A stretch of DNA of 64,000 nucleotides from Chlorella sorokiniana (Eukaryota > Chlorophyta > Trebouxiophyceae > Chlorellales > Chlorellaceae): positions 2,854,001 through 2,918,000 of the forward strand of contig CP084613.1 of assembly GCA_025917655.1 (NCBI GenBank), written 5' to 3'. Each line of letters starts with the position of its first letter. Position 1 is the first letter of the stretch. Below the pieces are notes generated by a model, which did not search any database, was not told the origin of the DNA, and worked only from the letters and a program-made list of their open reading frames with translations. This document shows positions 11,285 through 24,400 of the stretch, in pieces. The position numbers and the translations under genes are program-made.

Positions 11285-11289
11285 TTACA
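11285..11289 (-). terminator. TGTAA poly(A) signal of the TML gene
   Basis: The forward strand reads ttaca at 11285-11289, that is TGTAA on the reverse strand, 20 nt beyond the TML stop at 11309. TGTAA is the usual chlorophyte polyadenylation signal. Confidence 0.5.
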
Positions 11290-11308
11290 GCCGTGCGCAC
11301 AACACACT

Positions 11309-13917
11309 TCAAACGCGCACAGTGAGCTCGCCAAAGCACTGCGCATGGCCCACCATGTACTGTGAGTCTGGCTCCGGCGCCGACACCTCAAAGCCCACTC
11401 CTGACAGGCTGCTGCCCGGCCGCACGCTAAACAGCACCCGTGCCTCAGCCTGCCGCTGCAAGGCCGCAGTGGCCGCCGCCGCAGCCACGCCTGCTTTGCA
11501 GCCCAGCACGGCGCGCAGCTCCCCCGACCCGCCCGGGGTATGCGCGGCAGCTGCCAGCGAAGCTGGCCGCCGTCGCGGCTCCACTGCGCAGCGGGGGCCA
11601 CCCGCAGCAGCGCGGCTGCCTCTGGCGGCAGGTTGAGGTCCACCACCACGTCCAGCAGCGACCCCGGCAGGTGGGGGAGGCCACGTAGCGCAGGACCACC
11701 AGGCCCTGCCACCCGCCCGGCTTGGAGGGGTGGGAGCCGGGCACCACCAGCAGCTGGGCCTGCAGGGGCGGCGGCCGCGCCACCGCAGGCAGCCTGCAAT
11801 GGGGGCGGACGGGCGGGCGGTACAGGTGACAGGGCTGTAGTGTGCGGGGCGGGGGCTCATGCGGGGAGCGCCGTGGAGCTGCGGCGCGTGAGGCTGCAGT
11901 CGCACGCCAGGTCACACGCTGGCGCTGCCGCATCGCCCGGCTCAGGCACGCAGGCAGGCCCCTTCCGCCCTGCGCGCTGCCGCTCACGTGTACTGCAGGT
12001 AACAGCAGCCCACCGAGGCCTGCGTGAACCTGGCCAGGAAGCCAGACTCGGCGGCATCGCCCGCCGCCTGCGCGCTGGCGCCGCCGCCCCCGCCGCGCCC
12101 CAGCAGCTCCGCAAAGTCGCGGTTCATGGCCGCCACGTGCAGGCAAGCGTTGACGGCCGCCGCCGGCGAGGGCAGCAGGCGGAAGCGCGCAGCGGCGAGC
12201 CCGTACGGTGCCAGCTTGCGCCGCACAGCCCCCTCGATGCCTGCACGGACGACCGCGCCGCCCGCCGCCTCCCCCGCCACACCTCTGTCAGCTGCAGGCT
12301 GGCCTGCACGTTCTTTGGGGTGACGCGCGGCAGGGAGGGCGCGGCAGGTGCAGGCGCGGGAACTGCCGCAGGCACGGCAGGCGCAGCAGGCTCGCCGCTG
12401 TCAAACTGCGCCCAGGCCTCCTCCTCTGCAGCTCCCGCTGCTGAGCCAGCTGGCACATCGGCCTTCTCCGCCTCTGCAGGTGGCATGCAGGTGACAACGG
12501 CCTTCAGATGAGAGCCTTGGGCCACCCGGGCTCTGCAGCTGCGCCCAGGCCCTGCAGCTGCGCCTGGCCCAGCCGCACGCCTCACCCAGCATGGCCACGT
12601 CGCCAAAGGCGCCAAACCCCTCCGCCTCCTGCCGCGCAGCCTTGCCGGCCTCGTCATCCACAGCCCCCTTGAAGGCGGGGGCGGCGGCGTCGGCCGCTGT
12701 GGCGCTGCAAGCGGCGCCGCCGAGCGGCGCGCCACCGCAGCGCGGGCCGGCGGCGGCGGCAGGGCGTCGGGCGGGACGTCAAAGGCGACCGCCCCAGTGG
12801 GTCGGCGGCGGCCGCCGACAGCTGCTGCCCGCCCCGCGACGACGGCGTCTCCGGGACTGGGGCGGGGTGGGGTCGGCGGCACCCTCCCCTTCCGCAGCCC
12901 TGCCGGTCGCCAAGCCCGCCGCGCCGCGCCCGCCGCGCACCATGCGCTTCAGGCGGCGTGCGGCGTCTGCGGCTGACGCGGGCAGCACCAGCAGGCGCTC
13001 GTCCGTGGCTGAGGAGTGCATGAAGGCGGGGGCAGGGTGGACAGGCCGGTGGACACCAGCTCCTCCAGCAGCAGGTACACCTGCATCACAGACGGATGGC
13101 AGCACAGGTGGATGGCGGGAAGCAGGAAGCGGGGAAGAGGGGCGCTTCAAGCTCCGCTGTTGGCATCGGCTGCGCGACTCAGGCAAGCTGCCAGGGCGCC
13201 ATGCAGCAAAGACGAGCACGGAGGGCGGAGCAGCGCGCTGACCTCGGTGTACCGCTTGGCCACCTTGTCCGGGGTGACGTCCACGCCCTTGGACACCCCC
13301 ACCAGCACCTTGGCCGCCGCGTCCAGCAGCTGCAGGGCCAGGAAGACGTTGGAGGAGGGGGCGCAACCACCATGGCGTACACGCGGTTGACCAGGCGGTA
13401 CGTCACGGTGTACCGCCCCTGCACCGCCGATACGTGGCCTGTGCCAAAGCCTGGCGGGTTGTCGCCCGACCTGCAGGAGCAACGCGGGCGGGGGCCAGGC
13501 GTGGGTGCTCCGCTCGGCTGAGCGCCGTTCGGCGACAGATGAGCAGCAGGGAGGGGCGGCCAGCCCACGCACCCGTCAATGTTGCCCTTTCCGCCTGCAG
13601 CAGCAAACGTTGCGATGACAGCCGCCACCTCATTGGTGGCATCCTGGGCGGCACGCCCGCTGATGCCGTGTCTGCAGCGGTCGCGAGAGTGGTCGCGGCG
13701 GCGGTGGGTGGGCAGGGGGCGGTTGGAAGGGAGGGTAGGCAGCATAAGCATAGATCGAGTATACTTGGCACCACAACTTCTCTCTCAAGGGGTGGAGGTT
13801 GCCAGGGCCAGCACACAGCTTGGCAGCCTTGACCAGCGACGCTCACGTCTGTATGAGCAGATTGCTGGTGCCATTCTTCGCCCTCAGCACCAGAGCTAGC
13901 TTGATGCCCGCCACCAT
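11309..13917 (-). CDS. TML: TML, muniscin-like subunit of the TSET/TPLATE complex
   Basis: The 71-nt first exon (13917-13847) reads MVAGIKLALVLRAKNGTSN plus LLIQT, like the plant TML N-terminus. The next exons carry RAAQDATNEVAAVIATFAA and a longin-like core, YTVTYRLVNRVYAMVV, NVFLALQLLDAAAKVLVGV and GVDVTPDKVAKRYTEV, matching plant TML (YRLVNGIYVL...GVDVTPDKLGRKYAEV). An Ala/Pro-rich linker follows, then a mu-homology-like C-terminal domain with VTPKNVQASLQLTEVW, VVVDLNLPPEAAALLRV, DGGQLRWQLPRIP and the end FGELTVRV. By family knowledge TML belongs to the TSET coat that drives endocytosis at the plasma membrane in plants and many protists and was reduced to muniscins in opisthokonts. A one-base loss in a run near 13026-13031 breaks STLPPAFMHSS. 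It diverges from the RNA-binding gene at 14258 across about 340 nt. Confidence 0.82.
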
Positions 13918-14257
13918 GGCGGTGGCCGCGCCCTGGGCAACCCGGCAGTGGCGATCTGGGCGGCGAGGGCAGGCGTAATTAAGGGCGAGGAAAGCAGACC
14001 GGCTATTGCTCAATCAGGAGCAATAGATGGCTGTCTGGCTGCAGGAGAACCACCCTCCAAGCATTTTTGCAGGGGTGACGTGGCGGAGGGTGGGCTGGGA
14101 GGCTCCTTTCGGAGTTCTGTCGCAATCCACTACCAAATCACACTGCATCCTAGATCTTGGAACACCCGCTGAGCTCCCGGGCCTGCAACCAGCCCGTGGC
14201 TGGCACCCTCTGGCCTGTGTGGCTTGAAGCGAGGAGGAACAGTCCTGCACAGCAATC
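13918..14257. promoter_or_regulatory. Divergent promoter region, TML / RRM protein
   Basis: The 340 nt between two divergent start codons must hold both promoters. I see no TATA box or other motif I can name with confidence. No ORF here is supported. Confidence 0.4.
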
Positions 14258-17200
14258 ATGGACGAGGAGCTTGACTACGGGGAGGAGGAGGCCGCTCAGG
14301 AAGGCCTGGATGAGCAGCACGAAGAAGATGCGTATGCTGGAGCGGTCGAGGAGGCTTCCTTGTACATAGATCTGCAACAGGATGCAGCCGGATCTTTCGA
14401 CCTTGAGCAACGGGCGCCGCCAGCCAACGCTGGGGGCCTCCAGCAGCGGGCAGCGGCGGCACGGGACCAGCACCTGGCAGCCAAGCCCCTGCACCTTTGT
14501 TGCCAGCGCGAACAGATACGGTCCCCGAGGAGTGGCAGGTGATGAGTGTGCCTGACGAGTGGCGCCCGCGGCCCATGGTGCGCGTGTGGGGCCTGCCCGC
14601 AGCGGCCAGCGAGGCGGAGGTGCGGGAGCTGCTGGAGGCCCAGGGCCTGGAGCTGGGCGTGCGCAGCGTGGTCCTGGACCCCAAGCAGGCCACCGCGGCT
14701 GGTAAGGTGGCCCTGGTGCGCTTCCAGCCGCCCGCAGCGGCGCCGCTGGCAGACCCAGGGGCGCCCCTGCCCCCGAGCCCGACGTCGGCAAGACGGCTGA
14801 GCAGCTCATCGCTGCGCTGCGCGCCAAGGCCCCCGAGCTGCACGGCAAGAAGATAAATGTGGAGAAGACGGGGGCGGAGGTGCGCGCCTGCTGCTGCTGA
14901 GCTGAGTGGCCTGCAGGCTATCGCGGCCCCGGGGGGCCGGCGGGGGCAACCCTGCTCGCCCGTGCACCACCAGGCTGGCCCCAGCTCCTGACATCCCCCT
15001 CCCCCTCCCTCCCCAGGTCTGCTTGTTCCTTTCCAACCTTCCCCCTGAGCTGGAGGACGACGGCGCGCTGCGGGCGTGGTGCGAGCAGCACGGCGGCGTG
15101 GAGCGCTGCTTCGTTGTGCGCAACCCCGCTGGCGACAGCAAGCGCTACGCCTTTGCCGAGTTCACGCTGCCCTCGGGCGCCGCAGCGTGCAAGGAGGCTT
15201 GGAACAAGGCGGGGGATGCGCAGCGCCCACAGGCGCACCTGGATCCAGGTGGGAGAGAGGGCGGATGGGGGGCTTTTTGGCCATATGTTTGTTTGGGCCT
15301 GTGGCTCGATGCAGTGCGCAGGCCAGCCCGCGCGGGCTCCCCGCGCACCCTCCTTGCACGTCGCTGCACGCTGTGTGAGCATCCCGCCTGCATGGCTGCC
15401 CGCTCTGGCCCTGCAGCCGAGCGCAAGTACGTGCGTGTGAAGCTGCAGCGCGCCGAGGCGGCGCCCGTCAGGAGCGTGGCGGGCCTGTTTGCGTCCACCC
15501 TCTACGTGGACAACCTGGCGCAGGTGGGCTGCTGGGCGGCAGGGGCGGGCGGGGGCAGAGCGGCCAGACCGAGGCTCCTGTCGCGTGGGCGTCACCTCGC
15601 CTGCAGCCGCCGTGCACCAACCCCACTCACACCCGGCACTCACACGCGCGATCGTGTGCCCAACGCGCCCCCTTGTCCCCCAGTCCTGCGCCAACGAGCC
15701 GCTGCGCCGCCTGTTCTCCGAGTACGGCGAGGTCACCTCCTGCCACCTGCCCCGCAGCACCGCCAACCCCAGCCTGGCCAAAGGCTTTGCGTTTGTGCAC
15801 TTCCGGCACTCTTTCGCAGCAGACGCGTGAGTGTGTGGTGGGCCGGGGCCAGGCTATGCCGGCATGCGCTTGCACTGCCCCCGCTTTCAGGCACGCCAGG
15901 CGGGCAGTGCCCCTGAAGCGCCCCCTCCCACCCCCAGCGCCTTCCGCGCCCTGGACGGCACCGATCACGAGGGCATCGGCCGCCTGCTCATCTCCTTCTC
16001 CAATCCCGTCAAGGCAGCAGAAGCGCTGCACCGCGCAGCAACCGGCGGCACCGGCGCGGCTCGAACCGACTCGCGGCACACGCAGCAGCCGCGCCACCAG
16101 CAGCAGCGGGAGGGCAGCGGCGCGGGGGGGCGCGCCTCTGTGCAGGGCAGCTACGGCGCGTCTGGGGCTGGCCGCAGCGGCGGCGGGATGGCGGCGGGCG
16201 GCGCGTCACGCGCGGGCACCATCCTCGCCCCTGGAGGCCGTATGGTGACCTGAGCAACCGGCGGCTGCCCTGCACGTGCCTCCCCCTCAGCAAGGCACCC
16301 AGCGCTGCGGCCCCCTGCGTGAGGCACTGCTTGTGTACCGCCACCTGACACCCCTCCCGCGCGCCTCCCTCTGGCCTGCAGGCCTCGGGCGGCATGGCTG
16401 GCCTGTCCGGCGCCGCACCCATTATCCTGCCTGGGGCCGCGATGCCGCCGCCGCCGCCGCCGCCCAACCCCATGCTGATGCAGCAGCAGGCGCTGCAGCA
16501 GGCGCAGGCGGCGATGCAGCAGCGGTTGGCGATGCAGCAGATGCTGCTCATGCAGCAGCAGCCGCTGCTGGCCATGCAGCAGGCGATGATGGCGCAGGCG
16601 GCTGAGGCGGCGAAGAAGGAGGAGGAGGAGCGGCGGCGCAAGGAGGCGGAGAGGCAGCGGGCTGAGGAGGAGAAGGCACGGCAGGTGGGGGGGGCGGGGG
16701 GGGCCTGTGTGTGTGTGAGGTGGGGGAGGGGGCGGGGCTGCGAGCTACAACAACAACCCCCGGCAACCCCCAGCCTGCAGCCTGCGCAGCGCCTGCTGCC
16801 CTGCACAGCGCCTTGCCCATGCACGCGCATTCTGTGCCGAGCAGGAGGCTGAGTACGCCGCACGGCTCGGGTACGGCATGGGCGGCTTTGGCGGCATGGC
16901 TGGTGCCGCGGCCCTTGGCAGCCTGGCGGGCAACCCCATGGCCGCCATGGCCGCTGCCGCAGGCCTTCCAGGCTTTGGGGCGGCGTTTGGGGCAGGCCTA
17001 GGTGGCGGCGGCGGCCTGTCATCCGGACTGGGTGCGGGCATGGCCGGCCTCGGCGGCCTCGGCGGCACCGCAGGCGGGACCGCCGCTGCAGGCAACGCCC
17101 GCGCACGCAGCCCCACTGGCGCAGCGGACACCGGCCGAAACCGTGCTGCCGGCGGTGAGTACGGCCGCACGGCAGGTGGCGAGTATGGGGGCATGCTGGC

Positions 17201-17810
17201 AATGGCGGCGCGCGACATGGTGATGAGTACGGTGGCGATGCCGGGTATGCGCGCGGCGGGCGAGGGGGCAGCAACCGCGGCGGCGGCGGCGGCTACCGGC
17301 CAGACGAGTGGGGCGAGGACTGGGACAGCAATCGAGGCGGCGTGTATGATGCATACGATGAAGACTATGCCGGCAGCAACACAGGCGCAGGGTACGGTGG
17401 TCGTGGCGGCAGCGGCTATGGTGGCAGCAGCCGCGGCGGCGGCTATGGCGGCCGCAGCACAGGCGGCGGCTATGGGAACGACAGCCGCGGCGGTGGACAG
17501 AACGGCGGCAACCGCGGCGGTGGTGCCAAGCGGGACACAGGCTATCAGGCGGGTTGCTGGTCTGCCGTTGGTGCATGTGCTGCGCGGCGGCTTGGCTGTC
17601 AGAAAACCCTGCTTGTTCCTGCCGCGGACACAACTGGTGTAGGCTGGCCGATAGGACTGGGGGCTGTCCGCCCTTTCTTTACGCATGCATCGTGCAGCAG
17701 ATGTGCTCGCAGGGCTTATGTGGGCGCAGTCCATCTGAGCCCCCCACCCGCGCCCCCTGCAGGCGTATGCCGACTCCTACACCCATGCGCCCAAGCGACC
17801 TCGCTACTAA
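14258..17810 (+). CDS. Triple-RRM RNA-binding protein with RGG tail (RAVER/hnRNP-like)
   Basis: The protein begins with an acidic segment, MDEELDYGEEEAAQEG. RRM1 (about 14572-14740) contains PMVRVWGLPAAASEAEVREL. RRM2 (about 15017-15230) contains VCLFLSNLPPELEDD and SKRYAFAEFTLPSG. RRM3 (about 15494-16005) contains STLYVDNLAQ and KGFAFVHFRHSFAAD. The arrangement, and VERCFVV in RRM2, recall RAVER proteins. Next come a Gly/Ser/Arg region, a poly-Pro run, a Met/Gln-rich helix with many MQQQ repeats, a charged KKEEEERRRKEAERQRAEEE helix, a Gly/Ala/Met-rich stretch and a YGG/RGG tail (17250-17540). It ends in HAPKRPRY, a possible nuclear signal. Likely role: nuclear pre-mRNA binding or splicing. 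Frame slips at about 14484-14488 and 14757-14761 each need one C or G. An earlier in-frame stop at 16252 could give a shorter isoform if the following intron is retained. Confidence 0.82.
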
Positions 17811-18432
17811 GCGCTGCTGTCGAGACCTGTCGCGGGCTGCAGCGTGGCCCGGTCTGCTGCCAGCCCTCTGGCCGCAGGCTGGAGCCGGCCTGTCCGCTTC
17901 TTCTCCTCCGTGCTGCTTTTTTCATGGTTGTAAACCCCCACGCCGCACTCGTGCATGGTAAGGCGACTGCGGTATGTCACTTGACACGGTCACCGTGTGT
18001 TGCAAGCAATCCTGCAATGTGCTGTAGTGCTGTACACTCTTTCGTGTGCCAAAGGCGTTCCACAAATCGGATAAGCATCGAACCATTGTTGTTATTGTTC
18101 CTGCTGCATAACAGGACAGCAAAGGATTTGCCCCTCACAAAGTTTTGTGTGGTAGCTGGTTCTTCAAGCTTGAAATTCTTTCTATGACCTTAAAGTGTCC
18201 TCCAGAACTTGTTAGCGACCTCAGCTACCTGGTATTGCAGTTTTGCCATACCTGCTGCTCAAACGACACTCTCATGAACCATAGTTTTGTTGCACTGCTC
18301 CAACACTTGACAGCTTGCCCCACCACCGCGTTAGCCGCATGGTCGGCCAACAACGGCCTTGTGCCCACATTCCGGACTCCCTCTTGTGTTTACACCGTAG
18401 AAAGGCAGCATGGCACCTGCCTTGAAACTTGA
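17811..18432. other. Convergent intergenic region with poly(A) signals on both strands
   Basis: A forward TGTAA at 17929-17933 lies 119 nt after the stop of the RRM gene. A reverse TGTAA (forward ttaca) at 18390-18394 lies about 40 nt after the stop of the WDR90-like gene. The region is notably AT-rich relative to the exons and carries no supported gene. Confidence 0.55.
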
Positions 18433-21400
18433 TCACTGCATCTCCTCCACGCTCCAAACAAATGTAGCTGTGCCCGCCGCCGAGTAGAGCTTGCTGCCGC
18501 ACGCGCTGAAGGCCAGGCCCGCCACCGCCTCGCCCTCCCCGTGCGCGCTCACCTCTGCCCAGGCCTCGGTTTCCAAGCGCAGCAGCAGCAGGCTGCCAGC
18601 AGCGGTGCCCACGGCCAGCAGCTCCTCCCGCGGGTGCAGGGCCAGCGCGGTGACAGCCTCGCCGCCAGCCAGCGGCGCCAGCAGCGTCTTCACCACAGCA
18701 ACCGTACTGTAGTCAAACAGCAGGATTTGGGCCCTGTCGCGTGGGTTGGTGCAGTACAGGTGGCCGGGGTGGGCCGAGGAAAAGGCCACGCGCACAGCCG
18801 GCGCTGCAGCGCCCAGCAGCGGGTCGGCGCCGCCGCCAGGCAGGCCGGCGGCCAGCGCCCTGCGCTGCTGTTCGGTGCGAAGCTGAGGCGGGCCAGCGTG
18901 TTCACTGCCGCGTTTTTGGCCCACCAGGCCCTGCAGACCACCAGGTCTTGGTGGCCGCACAGCGCAAAGACGCTGCTGTCGGAAGGGCAGACGGCCAGGC
19001 CCGCCAGCGGGAAGTTGAGCGTGCTGCGCCGCTCGCTCGCTTGCTGCACCGCATACTGCATGCACCGGTGGGCAACCTGGCCGCTGGCTCCATCCAGCAG
19101 GCACAGGGCGCCGCTCCTGCAGGATCCCAGGCAAGCAGGGGGATGAGCGGCGGCAGAGCACGGTGCGGGAGGCAGCAAGAAGCCCGCCACCCCCAGTCGG
19201 TTTAGGGACAAACTAGCCACACCCACATTCCTGCATGCCGCCCTTCGCCCCACCTGTACGCCACCATGACCTTGAGGCCACGAAGGCGCTGCACGATGGC
19301 CAGCCCCGCGGCGTCACCCTGTCCACCCATGCCGGCAGCCTTCCAGCGCAGGCTGGCCGCGCTGCGCGTCATACATGGCGACCGTCCCGTCCCCGTACGC
19401 GGCGGCGCAGCAGGAGCCGTCGTCAGCGAGGCATGCGTGTGTGGCTTCACCAGGTGCGCAGTACTCCACCAGAGGAACAGCGCCGCGGCCGCAGCCGTCA
19501 TCCTGCGGGGGGCAGGCAGGGCGTCGTCGTGTGGCTCCGTGAAGCGCAGTGCAAGGCAGCGGGGGCCCCGTGAGAGCCAGGCAGGAACCCCGGCGCTGAC
19601 CAGCTTCCAGATGGCGACGCCAGCCGCCGATGCCACTGCTGCTGTGGGGGCCTCCCCTGCAGGCGCCCGCGTGGGCAACCTGCCAGCTGTTCATGGCGCC
19701 CTGCTGGCCGCACAGAACCACGCTCGACTGCGCGGTGAGGCCTGCATGCCACAGCGTGCCGCACGCGGTTGCAGCCATCCAGTGAGCGCCGTCGGGATGG
19801 AGCTGCAGGCTGAGCAGCGGGCCGTCCAGCTGCTCGCAGCGGCCCATCCGCCAGCCGTGCGCCGCGTCTGCCTCGCCCTCACGGGTCAGCGCCAGCAGGG
19901 AGCCGCCGGATGTGCCGCAGACGCAGAGGCGCCCGCCGCCTGGATGCAGGTGATGGCTTGGCCCTGCAGCTCTGCCAGCAGCAGCGGGTCGTGGCAGTCC
20001 TGCTCCTCATCCACGTGCAGCCTCCACACGCGCCCCCGCAGTCCCCCAGGAACAGCTCTGCACCCTGGCCCTCGCCGTGCAGCCAGCTGCTGCCGTGGCA
20101 GCGCGCGCCCTCTGCCGCCACTGAACTGCATGCCACCGCCGTCAGGGATGCCCCCCCGCAGCTGAGGGGGCAGGTGCACCGCTGTGCTGCTCAGGGCATC
20201 AGGCTCCAGCCGCCACTCTGTGAGCCCCTGGCTGCCGACCGTGTGAAACGTGGGCACCTCGGTGCCGGCCCGCCATGCCAGCGCCGCTACTGCTGCCGGC
20301 AGCTGCACCGCCGCAATCAGGTCTGCGTCAGCGCCCGTTGACCACAGCGCCAGGCTGCCGCCCTTTAGCTCCCTCGGGCAGCTTGCCCAGGGTGACCAGC
20401 AGGCCGCCGTCCGGGCTGAACGCCATGCGCTGCGGGATGGGGGAATGCCACACGCCACTGCTCCGTCAGGTCACTACATGAGCTGGTACAGGGCAGGCGG
20501 CAGCTGCTGGCAGCCCTGATGCTGTGAAGAGGTAGCCTGGCTGTCGGACGCCTCACCTCCACTGGGTAGGAGTGATGGCTGAGCACCGCTGGGAGCAAGC
20601 CGCAGCCCAGCTGCACCAGGTGCACATCCGCGCCTCCATCCCCCGGCGAAGGTGCCACGGCCGCCGCCACGAGGCTGCTGTGCGCAGCAAACGCGGTGAT
20701 GCGGCGGGGCAGGCATGCGACCGGGCGCTGCCGGCCCTCACCCCCCACCTGCAGCAGCATGTTGCCCGCTGCATACAGCAGCGGCTGCTGCGCGCTCGGC
20801 TGCCCCTCGGTGCCATCGTCCGCCCGCTGCAAACAGAATCCGGCGGCGGAATCAAAGCCATGCACGTGCGTGCTGCGCACCATGGGTGGCATCAGCTGGA
20901 GCTGCTGCCTGGGGTGGTGAGGCGGGATGCGGTCCCCAGCCTGCTCCCCCTCCACCCAGGCCGCAGTGCGTGGCGGCTGCCTGGAGGGGCGAAGCCCTGG
21001 CACCTTGCACGGGGAGGTGATGCGCAGCTGCTTCTGCCGCCGCACAACCTGGGTGCACCGGTGCGAATGGCCGGCCGAAATGAGCAGGGACGTCTCTGGG
21101 GCTTTGGGGGCTGGTCCCGGACGGGTGCGGCTCTGATGCCGGCATGCAGCGGCGAGGATGGCAGGCTGGCGCTGGGTTGCCTCCCTCCGTCCAAAGTGCG
21201 CGTCAGGGGCACTTTCTGGAGAGCTGGAGGGGCGCTGGGGGCGCCGGGCCAAGGCCTGCAGCGCTGCTGGTAGAGGCCGCGGGGCAGGGCATGCGGCCGC
21301 CAGGGGCGGGCATTCTGAACCATCGTGCGGCATCACTGGTGCTGGGTTGTTTCGGCAGGGTGCGCTCAGCCCAGCCAACGCTGTGCTTGGCCGAGAGACG

Positions 21401-24400
21401 GACGCCAGAGCCGCGGTGGCCGTCGCTGCTCCACCGCTGGCACCAGCTGCAGCAACCAAGCGCCAGCAGCACACGTCCCCGCCCTGCCCCACACTGAGCA
21501 GGCGCATGCCGTCGCTGCCGGTCGAGAAGAGTGCATCCAGCACCGGGCTGCCGCTGGGTGCGCTGATCTCCTTGCAGGCCAGGCTGGTGATGACGGGGCT
21601 GGGGCTGGCTGCGTCCCTTGCACCCTGCAGCTGCAGCAAGGTGTCGACGCCCCAGAACTTGATGCGCCCTGCTGAGCTGGCAGCTGCCAGCAGGGAGCCA
21701 GAGGGGTCCAGCGCTGCGGCCGTGCACTCCCCAGCCATGCACTGGGGCACGCACAGCACCGGGGATCCGTCGGCGCAGCTGTACCCCAGCAGCCGCCTGT
21801 CGTCCGTCAGGGCCAGCACGTGTAGGCCGCTGGGCAGGAGGTGCAGGTGCAGCACGCGGCTGCGCCCAGGCACAGCCACCTGCAGCACCTGCTGCCGGCT
21901 GGCCAGGCGGTAGAGAGTGATGACAGCCTGCCCCTCTGCTGCCTCTGGCCTGCCGCCAGCAGTGGCAGGCGCCGCGTGGCCGTGCGCCTCTGGAGCGGCG
22001 GTCCCGCGGCAGCCGGTGGTCAGGAGGCCGCTGCAAGCAGCTTGCCGTCCTGGCTGACTGCCATTGCCGTGGCATGCAGGGGGAAGCCCGCCTGGACGAA
22101 GGCGGTGGGCATGTAGGAGCGCTGGGCGTCATACGTGCACAGACAACCATCTTGCCCTGCAGTGCAGGCAGCCATCTCCCAGGCTCAGCGCGCTCGTCGA
22201 TGGTGCACACACAAGAGCAGGAGGTGCTCCGCTGAAGCGCCGAGCTCACCCAGGCTCAGCAGCAGGCGGCCGTGCCGGCCGAAGGCCAGGCGGCGCACAG
22301 CGCCCGGTGCTGCTGGCTCTCCTGCACCAGCGCCGCGCTGCTGGCATCAAAGACGCGCAGCATCCCGCTGTGAAAGCCACATGCCACCTCGGGCTTGCTG
22401 GGGTGGCAGGCCAAGCTGCAATGTAAGAAGTGATTACTCGTTGGAGGTGATGAGCGCCTGTGAACCGTACGCGTGCATGCTGGGCGAGGCCATCGCCATC
22501 CCTACCTCAGCACGGCTTCCCCCGGCGCCGACAGCTCCAGCAGTTGCCGATGGCTGACCCCATCCCACACGCGCACCGTGCCATCTGCTCCAGCCGTGAC
22601 GTACCGCCCCTCACCGGGGCCCTCCTGGCACAGCGCCGCGATGCAGTGCACCGCCGCCGTGTGGGAGCGCAGCAGGGTGGTGTACGAGCGGCGGCGACGT
22701 CCAGCAGGCTCAGCGCGCCGCTGGCAGTGCCCACCACGACTCGCAGGCCGTCGGGTGCCAGACCCACCCCTGCACGCACGGCGGCGCGCACGAACCGCAC
22801 GCTGTGATCCCCCCCCAGGCAGCACCACGGCCAGTCGCACGTTGCGCGGCTGCTGTTCCGCACCTGTCACCGCTGCCTCGTGCCGGGCCTCCAAGTGCAC
22901 CTGCCCCAGGTCGGCGCCCCACACCCGCAGCAGGCAGTCGGCGGAGGCGGTGACGCAGAAGCCGCTGTGCAGCGCCACGGCCGCCACCGCGCCCGAGTGC
23001 ACCTGGGCCACACCCTCCACCGCGCCGCGCTCGGTGTCCAAGCTGTACAGGGCGCCTGCCGCGACGAGGGAAAGCAGGGCGGGCGCTGGGCGGCGCTGGG
23101 CGCGGCACGTGCAGCAGGCAGCGCCCTGCAAGCGCTCGAGGCAGGGGAGCTGCTTGCCGGGCGCGGCGGATGCTACCCGCCCCACCGGCTTGCCCCCACA
23201 CCTGACAGCGAGCCCACTTGGAGCCGTCGCGGCGCCAGCGGCGCTGCCTCCGCAGCTGGCTCAAAGGCCAGGCAGGTGAAGACCTCGCCCACCGTGGCAC
23301 CCGGGTGCGCCAGCGTGCCGCAGCTGTAGGGGCGGCGCAGCGCCTGCACGCCTCCCATGGGCACCGACAGCCCGCGCAGCTGGCCCGCCTTGAGCCTGCA
23401 ACCACAGCAGCATCAGGGTGCCCTCGCACAGCCCGCACGCTAAGCCTGTGGACACCGCTGGCGGGGCGCTGCGTCGGCCTGGGTCACCGCAGCCGGGTGG
23501 CGGGGGCAGGCGGCACAGCCAGCGCGCCTCACCTCCACACACGGATGCTGTTCTTTCCGCAGGTCACCAGCCGCCCGCTGTCGTGGGGCAGGAAGCGCAC
23601 GGCCTGCACATTGTGCTCGCTGGCCTGCCTGGCCAGCTCCACGGCGCGGCACGGCGGGCCGGCCTCAGCCGCAGGCTGCTGCCAGCAGGCAGACACATCC
23701 CACAGGGCCAGCTCCTGGCGCCCGTGGGCGTCCACCCCGGCGCTGGCCAGCAGGGCGCCATCCGGGGACAGGTCCAGGCACAGCGTGCCCGCGGCATGAC
23801 CTGCAGGCGGCACGAGCACCATGCCTGAGCTGCCTGTTGGGACGGAACCATGCAGCCGCTGCAGGCCAAGGCGGCAGCCACCCTGCTGCAGCTCCTGCCT
23901 GGCACGGTTGCAAGGCAGCAGCCTGCTTTGAAGTCCCACAGCCGAAGCGTTGATCCCAGGCCCTCCTCAGCAGACGCAAGCTTGCTGCCGTCGGCGGCAA
24001 AGGCCATGGCCCGCACCGCGGCGCGCCGTGGCCGTGCAGGTAGCGCTGTCGCCCCCCCCGCCGGCTGCATGCAGACGATGAGGCAGCCTGCAGCATAAGC
24101 AACCTCCTCCCCTTCGCCTGGAACCCAGTGCAGCAGGGTGGGGCCATGGTTGCCCGAAAATGCGCTGACATGCTGCAGCTGAGCAATGGGCGATGGCCGC
24201 AGCTGCTGGCAAGCTTGTTGGCTAATCTCAGGAGGCCGCACGCTTGAGGCGAGCCTCCCATCTGCCAGCCGAGGCCTAGCAGGCACCCTGGGGGGGCGGA
24301 GGAGGGCGGTTTGCTGCTTTGGCAAGGCTGCAATCGCCCAGCTTGGCTCCTCGGGCACCCAGAGCACCTCGGCTTGTGAAGTGTCAAAGGCTGCTGTGAA

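Noticed and set aside
16009-17274. A 421-codon reverse ORF opposite the RRM gene's low-complexity region
   Set aside because: Cys/Arg/Pro-rich mirror of repetitive GC codons; the forward strand has the RRM3 end, Met/Gln and RGG modules.
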